Part shown: piece by piece, positions 8,763 through 16,400 of the stretch
How the letters are laid out: each line of letters begins with the position of its first letter
Position numbering within the stretch: position 1 is the stretch's first letter
NCBI GenBank assembly: GCA_903872155.1
Contig: CAIQJP010000002.1
Location: forward strand, 1-64,000
DNA: 64,000 nt
Direction of reading: 5' to 3'
DNA from: an uncultured Actinomycetes bacterium
GTDB lineage: Bacteria; Actinomycetota; Acidimicrobiia; Acidimicrobiales; Ilumatobacteraceae
The notes under the pieces: generated by a model
Told to the model about the DNA's origin: nothing
Seen by the model: only the letters and a program-made list of their open reading frames with translations
Database searches by the model: none
Made by a program: the position numbers and the translations under genes

Positions 8763-10450
8763 GTATCTATCCCGAACGATTGAACTATTACGTCGACGGT
8801 GGTGCAGTTTCGCGGTCGCAGTTGTCGGCGGTTGCCACGTTGTTGTCGTTGAGTAACGATGGGAACGTGCCTCGGGTCGTCAACGATCTGGTATGGGTGT
8901 CATTTGCATTGGCTCTGAATGCTTCTGAGGGTGGGCACACCTGTATTGATCTCAATGAGATTGAACGTTGGTATCCCGATGATCTCGAGATTGGCGCCTT
9001 GAACTGGCCCACAAGTTCCGAATGGGCGCAAGCCGTTTCCGAACATGTTGATCTAGTCGCGACACCTTCGACTATTGAGCAGTTACCTCGGCGACCTTTC
9101 GTTTTGGATGGATCTCGTTTATATGTTCTACGGAGCTTTGAAGAAGAGCGATCAATCGCAGAGTGGATGAGTTCGGCCGCTGGTTCTCGACTGAAAGTAC
9201 TTCTTGGTGGTCCTGGTAGCGGAAAGACGACTGAAGTCGCGAAACAACTTGTCGAGCGGTTCGCAGGTAGTTCTGCACAAGATGTTTCGGTTGCAATGGC
9301 TGCACCAACCGGAAAAGCAGCCGATCGCATGCGTCAGGCAATTGAAGCGCGATTGCTGAGTGAAAAGGCCTCTGCAGAAGTCATTGCCCGAGTCCAAGAA
9401 TCTCCCTCAATCACGATTCACCGACTTCTGGGGTACTCGCCAGTTCGGCGCACCGGCCGTTTTCAATACAACCGTGAAAATCCGTTGCCGTATGACTTGG
9501 TCATCATTGACGAAGCATCCATGTTGTCATTATCAATGATGCATCGATTGATTGAAGCGTTACGTCCGACAGCTGAGTTGTTCTTAGTTGGCGATCCAGA
9601 ACAACTGGCGAGCGTCGATGCCGGAACTGTGCTTGCCGACATTTCAATTGCAGCCAAGGCCGAAGGTACGAATCTTCACCGCTGCACCAAACGCTTAACG
9701 ACGCAATTTCGTTATGCCATTGGCTCGCCAATTGAACAGGTTGTGAAAGCTGTGCAATCCGGTGATGCCGATCGTTTGATTGAAGTTCTTCGACCAATGC
9801 GCAACAGCGAGGAAGTTGTGAGTTGGATTGATCCATCAAGTAAAGAGGTAGAGGATCTCGCGGCGTTTGAGTCTTTGGGATTTGCAGTTCGTCGACATGC
9901 TCAAGAGGTCGTTGATCTTGCTGGTGCTTCAAAGTATGTGGAAGTGCTGGAGAAACTTGGTGATTTGCAATTGTTGTGTGCCTCGCGATCGGGCCAACTT
10001 GGAATTGCGGGCTGGAATCGGACGGTGAATCAATGGATTGGTACTTCGTCTCGTAAACAGTGGTTTATTGGGCGACCAATTCTGATTACCAAAAATGACC
10101 ACAGCAACCATCTGTATAACGGTGACGTCGGAGTTGTTTGCTCCGATAAGGACAGTGGGGTTCGAGTGGTCTTTGACGGCATAGATGGACCTCGTGAGTT
10201 TCCGACGGTTCGTTTACCTGAAGTTGAAACGGTTCACGCCCTGACCATTCACAAGAGTCAAGGTTCTGAATACAAGCATGCAGTTGTCGTTCTTCCGACC
10301 GGTCGGTCTCGATTGCTGACTCGCGAGTTGCTATACACCGGTGTGTCTCGGGCGCGTGAGCAGTTAACGATTGTGGCAAGTGAGTCTGCTTTGCGAACCG
10401 CCGTCAATAATGTGGTTACCCGTGCGTCGGGGCTCGCCGATCGTTTGTAG
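8759..10450 (+). CDS. recD: Exodeoxyribonuclease V alpha subunit RecD
   Basis: A 563-residue superfamily-1B 5'-3' helicase subunit. The ATG at 8759 overlaps the recB stop (ATGA) and has GGAGATC upstream; a longer reading from 8699 lies inside recB and is unlikely. Motifs include Walker A LLGGPGSGKTT near residue 149, AAPTGKAADRMRQ, IIDEASMLSLSMM, VGDPEQLASVDAGTVL, HALTIHKSQGSEYKH and YTGVSRAREQLT. The N-terminal domain is short compared with E. coli RecD (about 608 residues). With RecB and RecC it would form the bipolar helicase-nuclease. Confidence 0.94.
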   Translation: MSIYPERLNYYVDGGAVSRSQLSAVATLLSLSNDGNVPRVVNDLVWVSFALALNASEGGHTCIDLNEIERWYPDDLEIGALNWPTSSEWAQAVSEHVDLVATPSTIEQLPRRPFVLDGSRLYVLRSFEEERSIAEWMSSAAGSRLKVLLGGPGSGKTTEVAKQLVERFAGSSAQDVSVAMAAPTGKAADRMRQAIEARLLSEKASAEVIARVQESPSITIHRLLGYSPVRRTGRFQYNRENPLPYDLVIIDEASMLSLSMMHRLIEALRPTAELFLVGDPEQLASVDAGTVLADISIAAKAEGTNLHRCTKRLTTQFRYAIGSPIEQVVKAVQSGDADRLIEVLRPMRNSEEVVSWIDPSSKEVEDLAAFESLGFAVRRHAQEVVDLAGASKYVEVLEKLGDLQLLCASRSGQLGIAGWNRTVNQWIGTSSRKQWFIGRPILITKNDHSNHLYNGDVGVVCSDKDSGVRVVFDGIDGPREFPTVRLPEVETVHALTIHKSQGSEYKHAVVVLPTGRSRLLTRELLYTGVSRAREQLTIVASESALRTAVNNVVTRASGLADRL

Positions 10451-10451
10451 T

Positions 10452-10486
10452 TTTGGTTTGTAGTTGGCTATCTGCCAACAACCAAA
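10452..10486. terminator. Possible bidirectional terminator between recD and the permease
   Basis: Between the convergent recD and EamA genes, GTTGGC-TATCT-GCCAAC makes a 6-bp stem. After a bulge on the left side the stem is extended by TTTGGTT pairing with AACCAAA. The hairpin covers the stop codon of the minus-strand gene. T residues at 10451-10454 serve the minus-strand transcript; no strong U-tract follows on the plus strand. Confidence 0.4.
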
Positions 10487-11301
10487 GTCACGAGTCCGGC
10501 GACGATCAACAGAGACGAAAGAATTCGACGAATTCCACTGTCTTCTTTCAGCACTTTCCAGCCAATAAAGGTGGCAAAGACCACGCTTGATTCTCGCAAC
10601 GCGGTGACATAGCCAACTGGTGCCCGTCGCACAGCGAGTAGCACCATCCAATAAGTGATGAGAGATGCGAGGCCAGTGAAGAAATATTGTCGCCACATTG
10701 GTGCAACGCTGGCCTTCATGGCAGTCCACTTGCCGCGATATAGACCCTGAATTGTTGTACCGATGCCACCAGTGACAAAGATTGCCATTGCATAAGCACT
10801 ACCAACAGTTGATCGGGACCCTTTGCTATCGATCACGGTGTAGGCGCCGATCAAACTCGCGACGATGAGGGCTGGCCAAACGTGCCCCCAATCAACTTGG
10901 CCCGAAAGTATGACGAGTCCTGAAACAACAATGATGATGCCAATGATTGAAAGTGGGGAGAGGTGGTCATGCAAGAAAAGCACTCCACCGATTGCTGCGA
11001 CTAAGGCTCCACCACCACGCGCGATCGGATATGTGACGCTGAAGTCAGCGATTTCATATGTACGCGCCAAACGTCCGATGTAAAAAGCGTGCACTGTTCC
11101 GCTCGCAATTGCCCAGCCCCATGCAGCGAGGCCGAGGTCTCCCTGCATGGTTGCAATCAACGCGTACGGCAAACCAATGAGCCCACCTGCAACAAAAAGT
11201 CCCCACAACGCCAGCCATCGATCGCCCGACTGTTTGACAGCCAAGTTCCAGCCAGCGTGCAGTACTGCAGCGCCGAGCGCTAAAAGAGTGGCAATGAGCA
11301 A
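10468..11301 (-). CDS. EamA/DMT-family transporter
   Basis: A 277-residue integral membrane protein with about ten hydrophobic segments in two repeated halves, as in the drug/metabolite transporter superfamily. The N-terminus (LLALGAAVLHAGWNLAVKQ) is the usual EamA first helix, and the second half repeats the pattern around FVTGGIGTTIQGLYRG and ALRESSVVFATFIGW. Substrate cannot be predicted: the family includes amino-acid, nucleotide-sugar and metabolite exporters. The start appears to be TTG at 11301, 19 bases after the upstream Dabb gene. The two genes probably share a transcript. Confidence 0.8.
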   Translation of the reverse strand: MLIATLLALGAAVLHAGWNLAVKQSGDRWLALWGLFVAGGLIGLPYALIATMQGDLGLAAWGWAIASGTVHAFYIGRLARTYEIADFSVTYPIARGGGALVAAIGGVLFLHDHLSPLSIIGIIIVVSGLVILSGQVDWGHVWPALIVASLIGAYTVIDSKGSRSTVGSAYAMAIFVTGGIGTTIQGLYRGKWTAMKASVAPMWRQYFFTGLASLITYWMVLLAVRRAPVGYVTALRESSVVFATFIGWKVLKEDSGIRRILSSLLIVAGLVTLVVGR

Positions 11302-11306
11302 GACGG

Positions 11307-11325
11307 TCTGATTTCAGAAATCAGA
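11307..11325. repeat. 19-bp palindrome between Dabb gene and permease
   Basis: TCTGATTTC, a central A, then GAAATCAGA: perfect 9-bp arms. It overlaps the stop codon of the minus-strand Dabb gene and ends six bases before the permease start. In the transcript it would form a hairpin close to or over the permease ribosome site, so it could lower translation of the second gene or act as a processing signal. Confidence 0.5.
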
Positions 11326-11620
11326 TTTCAAACTGAATTGATGCACGGGTTTCAACGTATGGTGCGGTGAACTCAGCAATAAAGGCTTTGTGATCGGGAT
11401 GGTCGCGATACGTGATGTAATCATCAACAGAGTTGAAAGTTGCCGTCACCGCGAAATCGTAAGTGCCTGGGTTAATGCCAAGATTTGCGCCAAATTCATA
11501 CGATTGAATCTGGGGAATCTTTGGACGAAGTTGACCGAGTGCCTCAATGGTCTTCTCGGCGTGACCTGCGGGAGTATCAGATTTCCAATTGAATAAAACG
11601 ATGTGGCGGTATGAACTCAT
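11321..11620 (-). CDS. Dabb (stress-responsive alpha/beta-barrel) domain protein
   Basis: A 99-residue protein starting MSSYRHIVLFNWKSDTPAGH. This is the common opening of the Dabb family of dimeric ferredoxin-like barrels (HxxLFkwk). It continues with SYEFGANLGINPGTYDFAV and FNSVDDYITYRDHPDHKAF, the conserved middle and H-x-x-H part. Family members include stress proteins and small cyclases or decarboxylases, so no reaction can be given. The ATG at 11620 was chosen over longer in-frame starts because it begins the domain. It lies upstream of the EamA permease and is divergent from murI. Confidence 0.78.
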   Translation of the reverse strand: MSSYRHIVLFNWKSDTPAGHAEKTIEALGQLRPKIPQIQSYEFGANLGINPGTYDFAVTATFNSVDDYITYRDHPDHKAFIAEFTAPYVETRASIQFEI

Positions 11621-11687
11621 GGCATAACCGTAGTTCGCTTGAGCTACAGAACTCTCGTTTGGTGAATTTTCGCCTAGCCTTAACGAT

Positions 11688-12536
11688 GTGAGCAATGAGT
11701 TTGATGTCAACGGACCGATCGGAATCTTTGATTCTGGTTTTGGCGGACTCACTGTTGCTCGAGCCGTGATTGATCTCTTGCCTAATGAAGACATCGTCTA
11801 TATCGGTGATACCGGCCGATACCCATATGGTGATAAGGATCCCAACGATGTACGCGAGTACGCCCGTGAGTTGGCGTGGAGTTTGGTGCGCGACTACAAC
11901 ACGAAGGCGATTGTGGTCGCCTGCAATACTGCTGCTGCTGCTTTGCCGGTGCATGAACTTGAAGCCGAATTGGCTGCAGATGGATTACATATCCCAGTTA
12001 TCGGAGTGATCGACCCAGGTGCACAATCGTTAGTGCGCGCAACACGTTCTGGAACAGTGGGCGTGATCGGAACGATCGGCACAATTGGTTCGGGGGCTTA
12101 CGACCTTGCGGTATCACGAGCATCACTTGGTGCACCTGTGAAATTAGTGAGTGCGGCGTGTCCAGGTTTTGTTGAATTTGTAGAGCGTGGCCGGACATCT
12201 GGCCCTGAGGTGACGTTGTTGGCGCAACGAATGTTGGCTCCGATCGTTGAGGCCAATGTTGACGCGTTGTTGTTGGGTTGCACGCATTATCCGTACTTAG
12301 CCCGCGTGATCTCAGATGTTGTCGGACTTGATGTCACATTGGTGTCATCGGCAGATGAAACTGCATTTGCATTACGTGATCAACTTGAACATCAGCACAT
12401 GTTGAGAAAAGAATCTGATCGTTCGGGTCAACATACTTTTATGTCAAGTGGCGACGTCAGTTGGTTTAAGGCTTTGGGAACCCGATTGTTGGGCCCCGAA
12501 TTATCAAATGTCGATATATGGAACAAAGGAAACTAG
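11688..12536 (+). CDS. murI: Glutamate racemase MurI
   Basis: Interconverts L- and D-glutamate for peptidoglycan synthesis. The 282-residue protein has [15 protein letters not shown] at the N-terminus and both catalytic cysteines in their motifs: VVACNTAAA near residue 78 and [10 protein letters not shown] near 197. [11 protein letters not shown] is also diagnostic. Start is GTG at 11688. It leads a cluster with rph and rdgB, an order common in actinobacteria. Confidence 0.95.
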   Translation: MSNEFDVNGPIGIFDSGFGGLTVARAVIDLLPNEDIVYIGDTGRYPYGDKDPNDVREYARELAWSLVRDYNTKAIVVACNTAAAALPVHELEAELAADGLHIPVIGVIDPGAQSLVRATRSGTVGVIGTIGTIGSGAYDLAVSRASLGAPVKLVSAACPGFVEFVERGRTSGPEVTLLAQRMLAPIVEANVDALLLGCTHYPYLARVISDVVGLDVTLVSSADETAFALRDQLEHQHMLRKESDRSGQHTFMSSGDVSWFKALGTRLLGPELSNVDIWNKGN

Positions 12537-12541
12537 AAAAC

Positions 12542-13309
12542 ATGAGTACTGCCGGAACACGATTTGACGGACGCCAACACGACGAGTTTCGTCCGATTTC
12601 ATTTGAACGCGATTTCACCGAAATGTCGGCCGGAAGCGTGCTTGTTTCTTTTGGTCGTACCCGGGTTTTGTGCACTGCGAGTATCGATGAAGATGTTCCT
12701 CGCTGGATGAAGGGCAGCGGCAAAGGTTGGGTCACTGCTGAGTATTCGATGTTGCCTGGATCATCGCCAGAACGTGTTGATCGTGAAGCTGCCAAAGGTA
12801 AGCAAAGTGGTCGGACCGTCGAAATTCAGCGCCTGATCGGCCGCAGTTTGCGAGCTTCGTGCGACATGGGATTGTTGGGCGAGCGTCAAGTTGTTGTCGA
12901 CTGTGATGTTTTGCAAGCAGACGGTGGAACACGGACCGCCAGTATTTGTGGTGGCTACTTGGCTCTTCACGATGCCTTGAGTCGGTTGGTGCAGAACGGT
13001 GTGATTAGTCAGCACCCGTTGACGTCATTGTGCGCGGCAATCAGTGTTGGCATTGTGAACGGGACTCCTGTCATTGACCTTCCATATGTTGAAGACAGCA
13101 CTGCAGAAGTGGACATGAACGTAGTGATGTTGCGCGAAAAGGGCTCGACATTGAATCGTTTTGTTGAAGTGCAGGGAACTGCCGAAGGTATGGCGTTCTC
13201 TCGCAGTGAACTCGATTCGTTGTTAGGTTTGGCCGAGAATGGTCTTGCACAAATCTTTGACTTGCAGAGCGAATTGCTCGAAAGCCAGCCAACACGTCGC
13301 GCTAAGTGA
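12542..13309 (+). CDS. rph: Ribonuclease PH
   Basis: A phosphorolytic 3'-5' exoribonuclease that trims tRNA precursors. It has 255 residues from the ATG at 12542, which has an AAGGAAAC ribosome site. It begins with the typical [19 protein letters not shown]. RNase PH motifs follow: [28 protein letters not shown], the [16 protein letters not shown] phosphate-site region and [14 protein letters not shown]. Length is normal. It starts five bases after murI and is followed within ten bases by rdgB. Confidence 0.96.
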   Translation: MSTAGTRFDGRQHDEFRPISFERDFTEMSAGSVLVSFGRTRVLCTASIDEDVPRWMKGSGKGWVTAEYSMLPGSSPERVDREAAKGKQSGRTVEIQRLIGRSLRASCDMGLLGERQVVVDCDVLQADGGTRTASICGGYLALHDALSRLVQNGVISQHPLTSLCAAISVGIVNGTPVIDLPYVEDSTAEVDMNVVMLREKGSTLNRFVEVQGTAEGMAFSRSELDSLLGLAENGLAQIFDLQSELLESQPTRRAK

Positions 13310-13318
13310 ACCCTTGAA

Positions 13319-13981
13319 GTGACAAGCGATCGCGTTTTGCCCACGCTGGTGTGTGCATCGGCCAATCCGGACAAGGTGTACGAAATTGAGCAATTGCTTA
13401 ACGGGGTAGTGCAACTCTTGCCTCGGCCAGCAGAAATCCCCGATGTCGTAGAAGATGCCGAGACATTGGTGGGTAATGCGCGTTTGAAAGCAATGGCGAT
13501 TTTGCGGGCGACTGGGTTGCCGGCGGTCGCGGACGACACAGGAATGTTTGTTGATGCATTGCCTGGTGAACTAGGAGTGCGTACAGCGCGGTATGCAGAT
13601 GATCGTCCTGATCATGCAGAAAGGCCGTATGCAGCGAATCGGGCGAAATTGCTTGATGCTTTGCGCGCAAAAAACTGTGTGAGTGAAGTTGAACGTGCGG
13701 CCTATTTTGTGACCGTGGTGATTGTGTGTTTCCCTGATGGATCTGAACTCATCGTTGAGGGACGTTGCGACGGACATATCGCGACAGCAGAGCGGGGAAG
13801 TCGGGGCTTTGGATTTGACCCGCTGTTCGTGCCGACGCCGGGAGTCTTTGCGGGCGATCAACGAACGTTTGCCGAGATGAGTGACGCTGAAAAGAATGAG
13901 TTGTCACATCGTGGCCGAGCCTTCCGCGCCCTCGCCACCCACCCCCTCTTTTCCGCCACTTTGGAGTTTCCCTGCCGCTAG
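13319..13981 (+). CDS. rdgB: Non-canonical purine NTP pyrophosphatase (RdgB/HAM1)
   Basis: Removes dITP/XTP from the nucleotide pool. The 220-residue protein has VCASANPDKVYEIEQLL at the start, then ADDTGMFVDALPGELGVRTARY and GSRGFGFDPLFVP, all family signatures. The start is GTG at 13319. The oddity is the C-terminus: after SHRGRAFRALATH, where homologues end, about twelve extra residues (PLFSATLEFPCR) are encoded by the left arm of a perfect 30-bp palindrome whose loop is the TAG stop codon. The palindrome seems to have replaced the native end of the gene. Confidence 0.93.
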   Translation: MTSDRVLPTLVCASANPDKVYEIEQLLNGVVQLLPRPAEIPDVVEDAETLVGNARLKAMAILRATGLPAVADDTGMFVDALPGELGVRTARYADDRPDHAERPYAANRAKLLDALRAKNCVSEVERAAYFVTVVIVCFPDGSELIVEGRCDGHIATAERGSRGFGFDPLFVPTPGVFAGDQRTFAEMSDAEKNELSHRGRAFRALATHPLFSATLEFPCR

Positions 13982-14011
13982 GCGGCAGGGAAACTCCAAA
14001 GTGGCGGAAAA
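13949..14011. repeat. Perfect 30-bp inverted repeat with stop codon as its loop
   Basis: Left arm 13949-13978 and right arm 13982-14011 are exact reverse complements. The three-base loop 13979-13981 is the TAG stop of rdgB. The arms begin TTTT and end AAAA, so no unpaired U-tract follows on either strand and this is not a standard intrinsic terminator. It sits between convergent genes whose stops are 38 bases apart. As RNA it is a very stable hairpin; as DNA it could form a cruciform. No second copy was noticed in the window. Confidence 0.9.
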
Positions 14012-14018
14012 TTACCGG

Positions 14019-15179
14019 TTACCAGTGGCGGAGGTTGACGGGCCAGGCGTCGATCACTTGTCCGCCTGTTCCTGTTTCGCCTGTTCCGCCAGCCACTTTT
14101 TCGCCTGCCACTTGTCCGCCTGTTCCTGTTTCGCTTGACAGCACGCCGATCATCGGGATTTGGTCGACGACGTGCATCACTTCGTGGAGCGCGATTGTCG
14201 GATCAATATGAGCGGGTTGAACTAATACTCGACTCCCAATGCTTGGAAGTGGTCGGCCATCTTTCATCGAGAAAGTGATGTGCTCGTCGCTGCAGAACCA
14301 CAGGCTCGCTCCATCGATCGTTGGATTGCCGTGGTCCATTCCTAGCGACTTCAGACCGACATCAATGACTGCCCATCCGTCGCTCACCGAAATCACCGTT
14401 CCGACGACATACAACGCCTGCTCAAACGGAAGACCTAATGCGCCGTAATGGGAATCCATCAGTGCATAACTTCCTGCTTGCACTTCATTCACACGCGCAA
14501 GAACGGGATCAGACGGGTCGTATAAATCGAATGTTCCCGTGCCGCCCGCAGAAACAATTGTGCAGTCGTTACCGCTCTGAGCGCGAACTTCGTCAAAGCA
14601 CTGAACGAGTACTCCCATGGCAGCGCGAACTTTGTTGCATTGTTCATCTCGATCAGCAACGGCCATCAAATGTCCTTCGTAACCCATGACTCCCCGAACA
14701 TTGAGCCCGAGCGAGACTGCAAAGGTTGCAAGAGCAGCCGCGCGCTCAGGCGCAACTCCGCATCGAGGCATTCCGACATTCACATCAATTAACACATCTT
14801 TGATTCCGCATTCGGCAGCCAGAGTTGCAGTGGTTTCAGAATCAATCGCCACAGTGATACGGACCGTGTTTGAAGACGAGGTGTCCAACAACTGCGCCAT
14901 CGTTCGCAAGCGTTGAACGTCAACAGTTTCGTTGGCCAACAACAAATCTGATCCAAGACCGGCGTGTGCCATACCAATGACTTCGCGAGGAGTCGCGCAT
15001 GTGAATGCGGTGTGCCCGACTGCAGCAAGTTGAGCCGCGAGCGCAGTCGACTTGTGGGCTTTCACATGAGGGCGCAGGGTGAGCCCAAGTCGAACGGCCA
15101 CCATCGTTGCCACATTGGCATCAAACTTTTGGCGGTCAACGATGAGCGCCGGAGTGGGCAGGTCGACGATACGAGTCAT
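14019..15179 (-). CDS. D-threonine aldolase-like PLP enzyme (alanine racemase N-domain fold)
   Basis: A 386-residue fold-type-III PLP enzyme. Near the N-terminus, LPTPALIVDRQKFDANVA and RPHVKAHKSTALA contain the PLP lysine; CGVAPERAAAL and VSAGGTGTFDLY belong to the barrel. The C-terminal PAHIDPTIALHEV segment has the His-x-Asp metal site of D-threonine aldolases and DSD1-like D-serine dehydratases. The final VIDAWPVNLRHW is the usual family end. Just before it lies a repeated insert (ETGTGGQV, AGEKVAGGTG, ETGTGGQV) encoded by a short tandem repeat. Likely substrate is a beta-hydroxy D-amino acid, not determinable further. Confidence 0.82.
   Translation of the reverse strand: MTRIVDLPTPALIVDRQKFDANVATMVAVRLGLTLRPHVKAHKSTALAAQLAAVGHTAFTCATPREVIGMAHAGLGSDLLLANETVDVQRLRTMAQLLDTSSSNTVRITVAIDSETTATLAAECGIKDVLIDVNVGMPRCGVAPERAAALATFAVSLGLNVRGVMGYEGHLMAVADRDEQCNKVRAAMGVLVQCFDEVRAQSGNDCTIVSAGGTGTFDLYDPSDPVLARVNEVQAGSYALMDSHYGALGLPFEQALYVVGTVISVSDGWAVIDVGLKSLGMDHGNPTIDGASLWFCSDEHITFSMKDGRPLPSIGSRVLVQPAHIDPTIALHEVMHVVDQIPMIGVLSSETGTGGQVAGEKVAGGTGETGTGGQVIDAWPVNLRHW
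14055..14134. repeat. 26-bp direct repeats inside the aldolase-like gene
   Basis: The same 26-base unit occurs at 14055-14080 and 14109-14134, 54 bases (18 codons) apart. A diverged related unit lies between, giving a 27-base period. It encodes the ETGTGGQV-type repeats near the C-terminus of the minus-strand gene. It lies 44 bases from the rdgB palindrome. Confidence 0.8.
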
Positions 15180-15204
15180 AACACTGTTCTAGCGGGTGTT
15201 CGAG

Positions 15205-15286
15205 TGCGGGCGGAGGGACTTGAACCCACACTCCTTTCGGAACAGGAACCTAAATCCTGCGCGTCTGCCAGTTTCGCCACGCCCGC
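15205..15286 (-). tRNA. tRNA-Leu (anticodon TAG)
   Basis: The minus strand gives a class II tRNA. GCGGGCG pairs with CGCCCGC in the acceptor stem, and the anticodon stem is CAGGA/TCCTG with loop TTTAGGT, so the anticodon is TAG (Leu, CUA). A long variable arm and a T arm with GTTCAAGTC follow. The discriminator base is A and CCA is not encoded. It stands alone between the aldolase-like gene and the EthD-like gene. Confidence 0.93.
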
Positions 15287-15348
15287 AAAGTCGTGTTAGC
15301 GGTAGAAAGACTACGGGGAAGAAGCGGCGAAGTAGTACGGTCACAGTC

Positions 15349-15639
15349 ATGATTCGCGTATCTGTTCTCTACCCATCAGGTGAAGGTTCAACCTTCAATC
15401 ACGACTACTACCGCACCACTCATGTTCCTTTGGCTGCCAAGGCCTGGAATCCAGTTGGCACACAAATTGACAAGGTGATCAACGGACCGTACGAAGCTGC
15501 TGTGCATATGACCTTTGATTCGCTTGACGCGTTTCAGGGCGCAATGGGATCACCATTGACAGGTGATGTCATGGCCGACGTGGCGAACTACACCAACATC
15601 ACGCCAGTGATGCAGATCTCCGAGATCATCGAGGGCTGA
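15349..15639 (+). CDS. EthD-family small protein
   Basis: A 96-residue dimeric alpha/beta-barrel protein. It starts MIRVSVLYPSGEGSTFNHDYY and contains YRTTHVPLAAKAW, which matches the EthD pattern (FD.dYY...H.pl). Family members accompany oxidative degradation operons or act as small isomerases and cyclases. Its role here is unknown. Start is the ATG at 15349. Its last 14 bases overlap the end of the convergent SufR-like gene. Confidence 0.75.
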   Translation: MIRVSVLYPSGEGSTFNHDYYRTTHVPLAAKAWNPVGTQIDKVINGPYEAAVHMTFDSLDAFQGAMGSPLTGDVMADVANYTNITPVMQISEIIEG

Positions 15640-16312
15640 TGCGGTAACTGCATCGGCCATCTCCGGCTGGTGCAAATTGCACACGCTCGACGGTCGTATC
15701 TGATCCAAGAGCAGTGCGAAAAACCACAAGTTCTGATTCGCATAAACCTGCACATGCGGCAGCTGCTTGGGCAATCGCGCAATGGTGCTCGGTCAAGAGC
15801 AGGCTGCCGTCTGCAGCGACACTGGCCTCGGCGCGGTATCCCTCGGCGTCTCGTAAATTTGCGAGTCTTTCCACCCGCTGAGTGAGCGGCAGATCGGCCA
15901 AGAGTGTCTGATAATGCTTGGCTAAACGCTCGCCGCGACGGGCCAAAACTGACTGCATCGCGTCAGGGCCAAAAGATTCAGTCATTCCCAAGAGAAGATC
16001 GACGGCTAGGTCGTGGTGACGATCGGGGAACGTCTCGGGGAAACTGTCAGAAATGCTTTGTAACTGTTCGGGGTTCAACACCCAATGAACTGCGGGGCGT
16101 CCCCGGGTCGAGCCCGTGTTGGGTTGGATATCTCGGCACACCAGGCCTTCGGTCTCTAACTGTTCGAGGTGTTGGCGCATCGCTGCGTCCGAAACATCGC
16201 ACAATCGGGCCATTTCTGGGGCAGTCGAGGTTTGGACCACCTGTAAGTGCTCAATAATGCGTTGTTTGGTGTGTCCAGATGCCACATGGGGCAGGATATC
16301 TGAATAACGCAA
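15626..16312 (-). CDS. SufR-like iron-sulfur transcriptional regulator
   Basis: A 228-residue winged-helix regulator. The N-terminal HTH covers about residues 15-80 (TKQRIIEHL ... DAAMRQHLEQLETEGLV, then GRPAVHWVL). The C-terminal half ends with cysteines at 178, 187, 191 and 221 in HHCAI, AACAGLCESEL and DGRCSYRI. That pattern is found in SufR-type repressors, which bind a [4Fe-4S] or [2Fe-2S] cluster and control Suf cluster assembly. No suf genes are nearby; the PLP enzyme pair begins 88 bases from its start. The start is taken as TTG at 16312; a GTG nine codons in is an alternative. Target genes are unknown. Confidence 0.8.
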   Translation of the reverse strand: MRYSDILPHVASGHTKQRIIEHLQVVQTSTAPEMARLCDVSDAAMRQHLEQLETEGLVCRDIQPNTGSTRGRPAVHWVLNPEQLQSISDSFPETFPDRHHDLAVDLLLGMTESFGPDAMQSVLARRGERLAKHYQTLLADLPLTQRVERLANLRDAEGYRAEASVAADGSLLLTEHHCAIAQAAAACAGLCESELVVFRTALGSDTTVERVQFAPAGDGRCSYRISPR

Positions 16313-16400
16313 GTAGTTACTTGGAAAATTGCAGAGGTGATCTATGGATGATCTCGAGGCAAGACCGTGCGAAGGTCAGTTTCTTTGACAAACTGTAAAG

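Noticed and set aside
13949-14011. Palindrome as an ordinary bidirectional intrinsic terminator
   Set aside because: Both strands end the stem with A residues that pair with the leading T residues, leaving no unpaired U-run, and the stem is far longer than usual.
15205-15286. tRNA-Leu as an integration site
   Set aside because: No partial repeat of the tRNA 3' end and no integrase were seen next to it.
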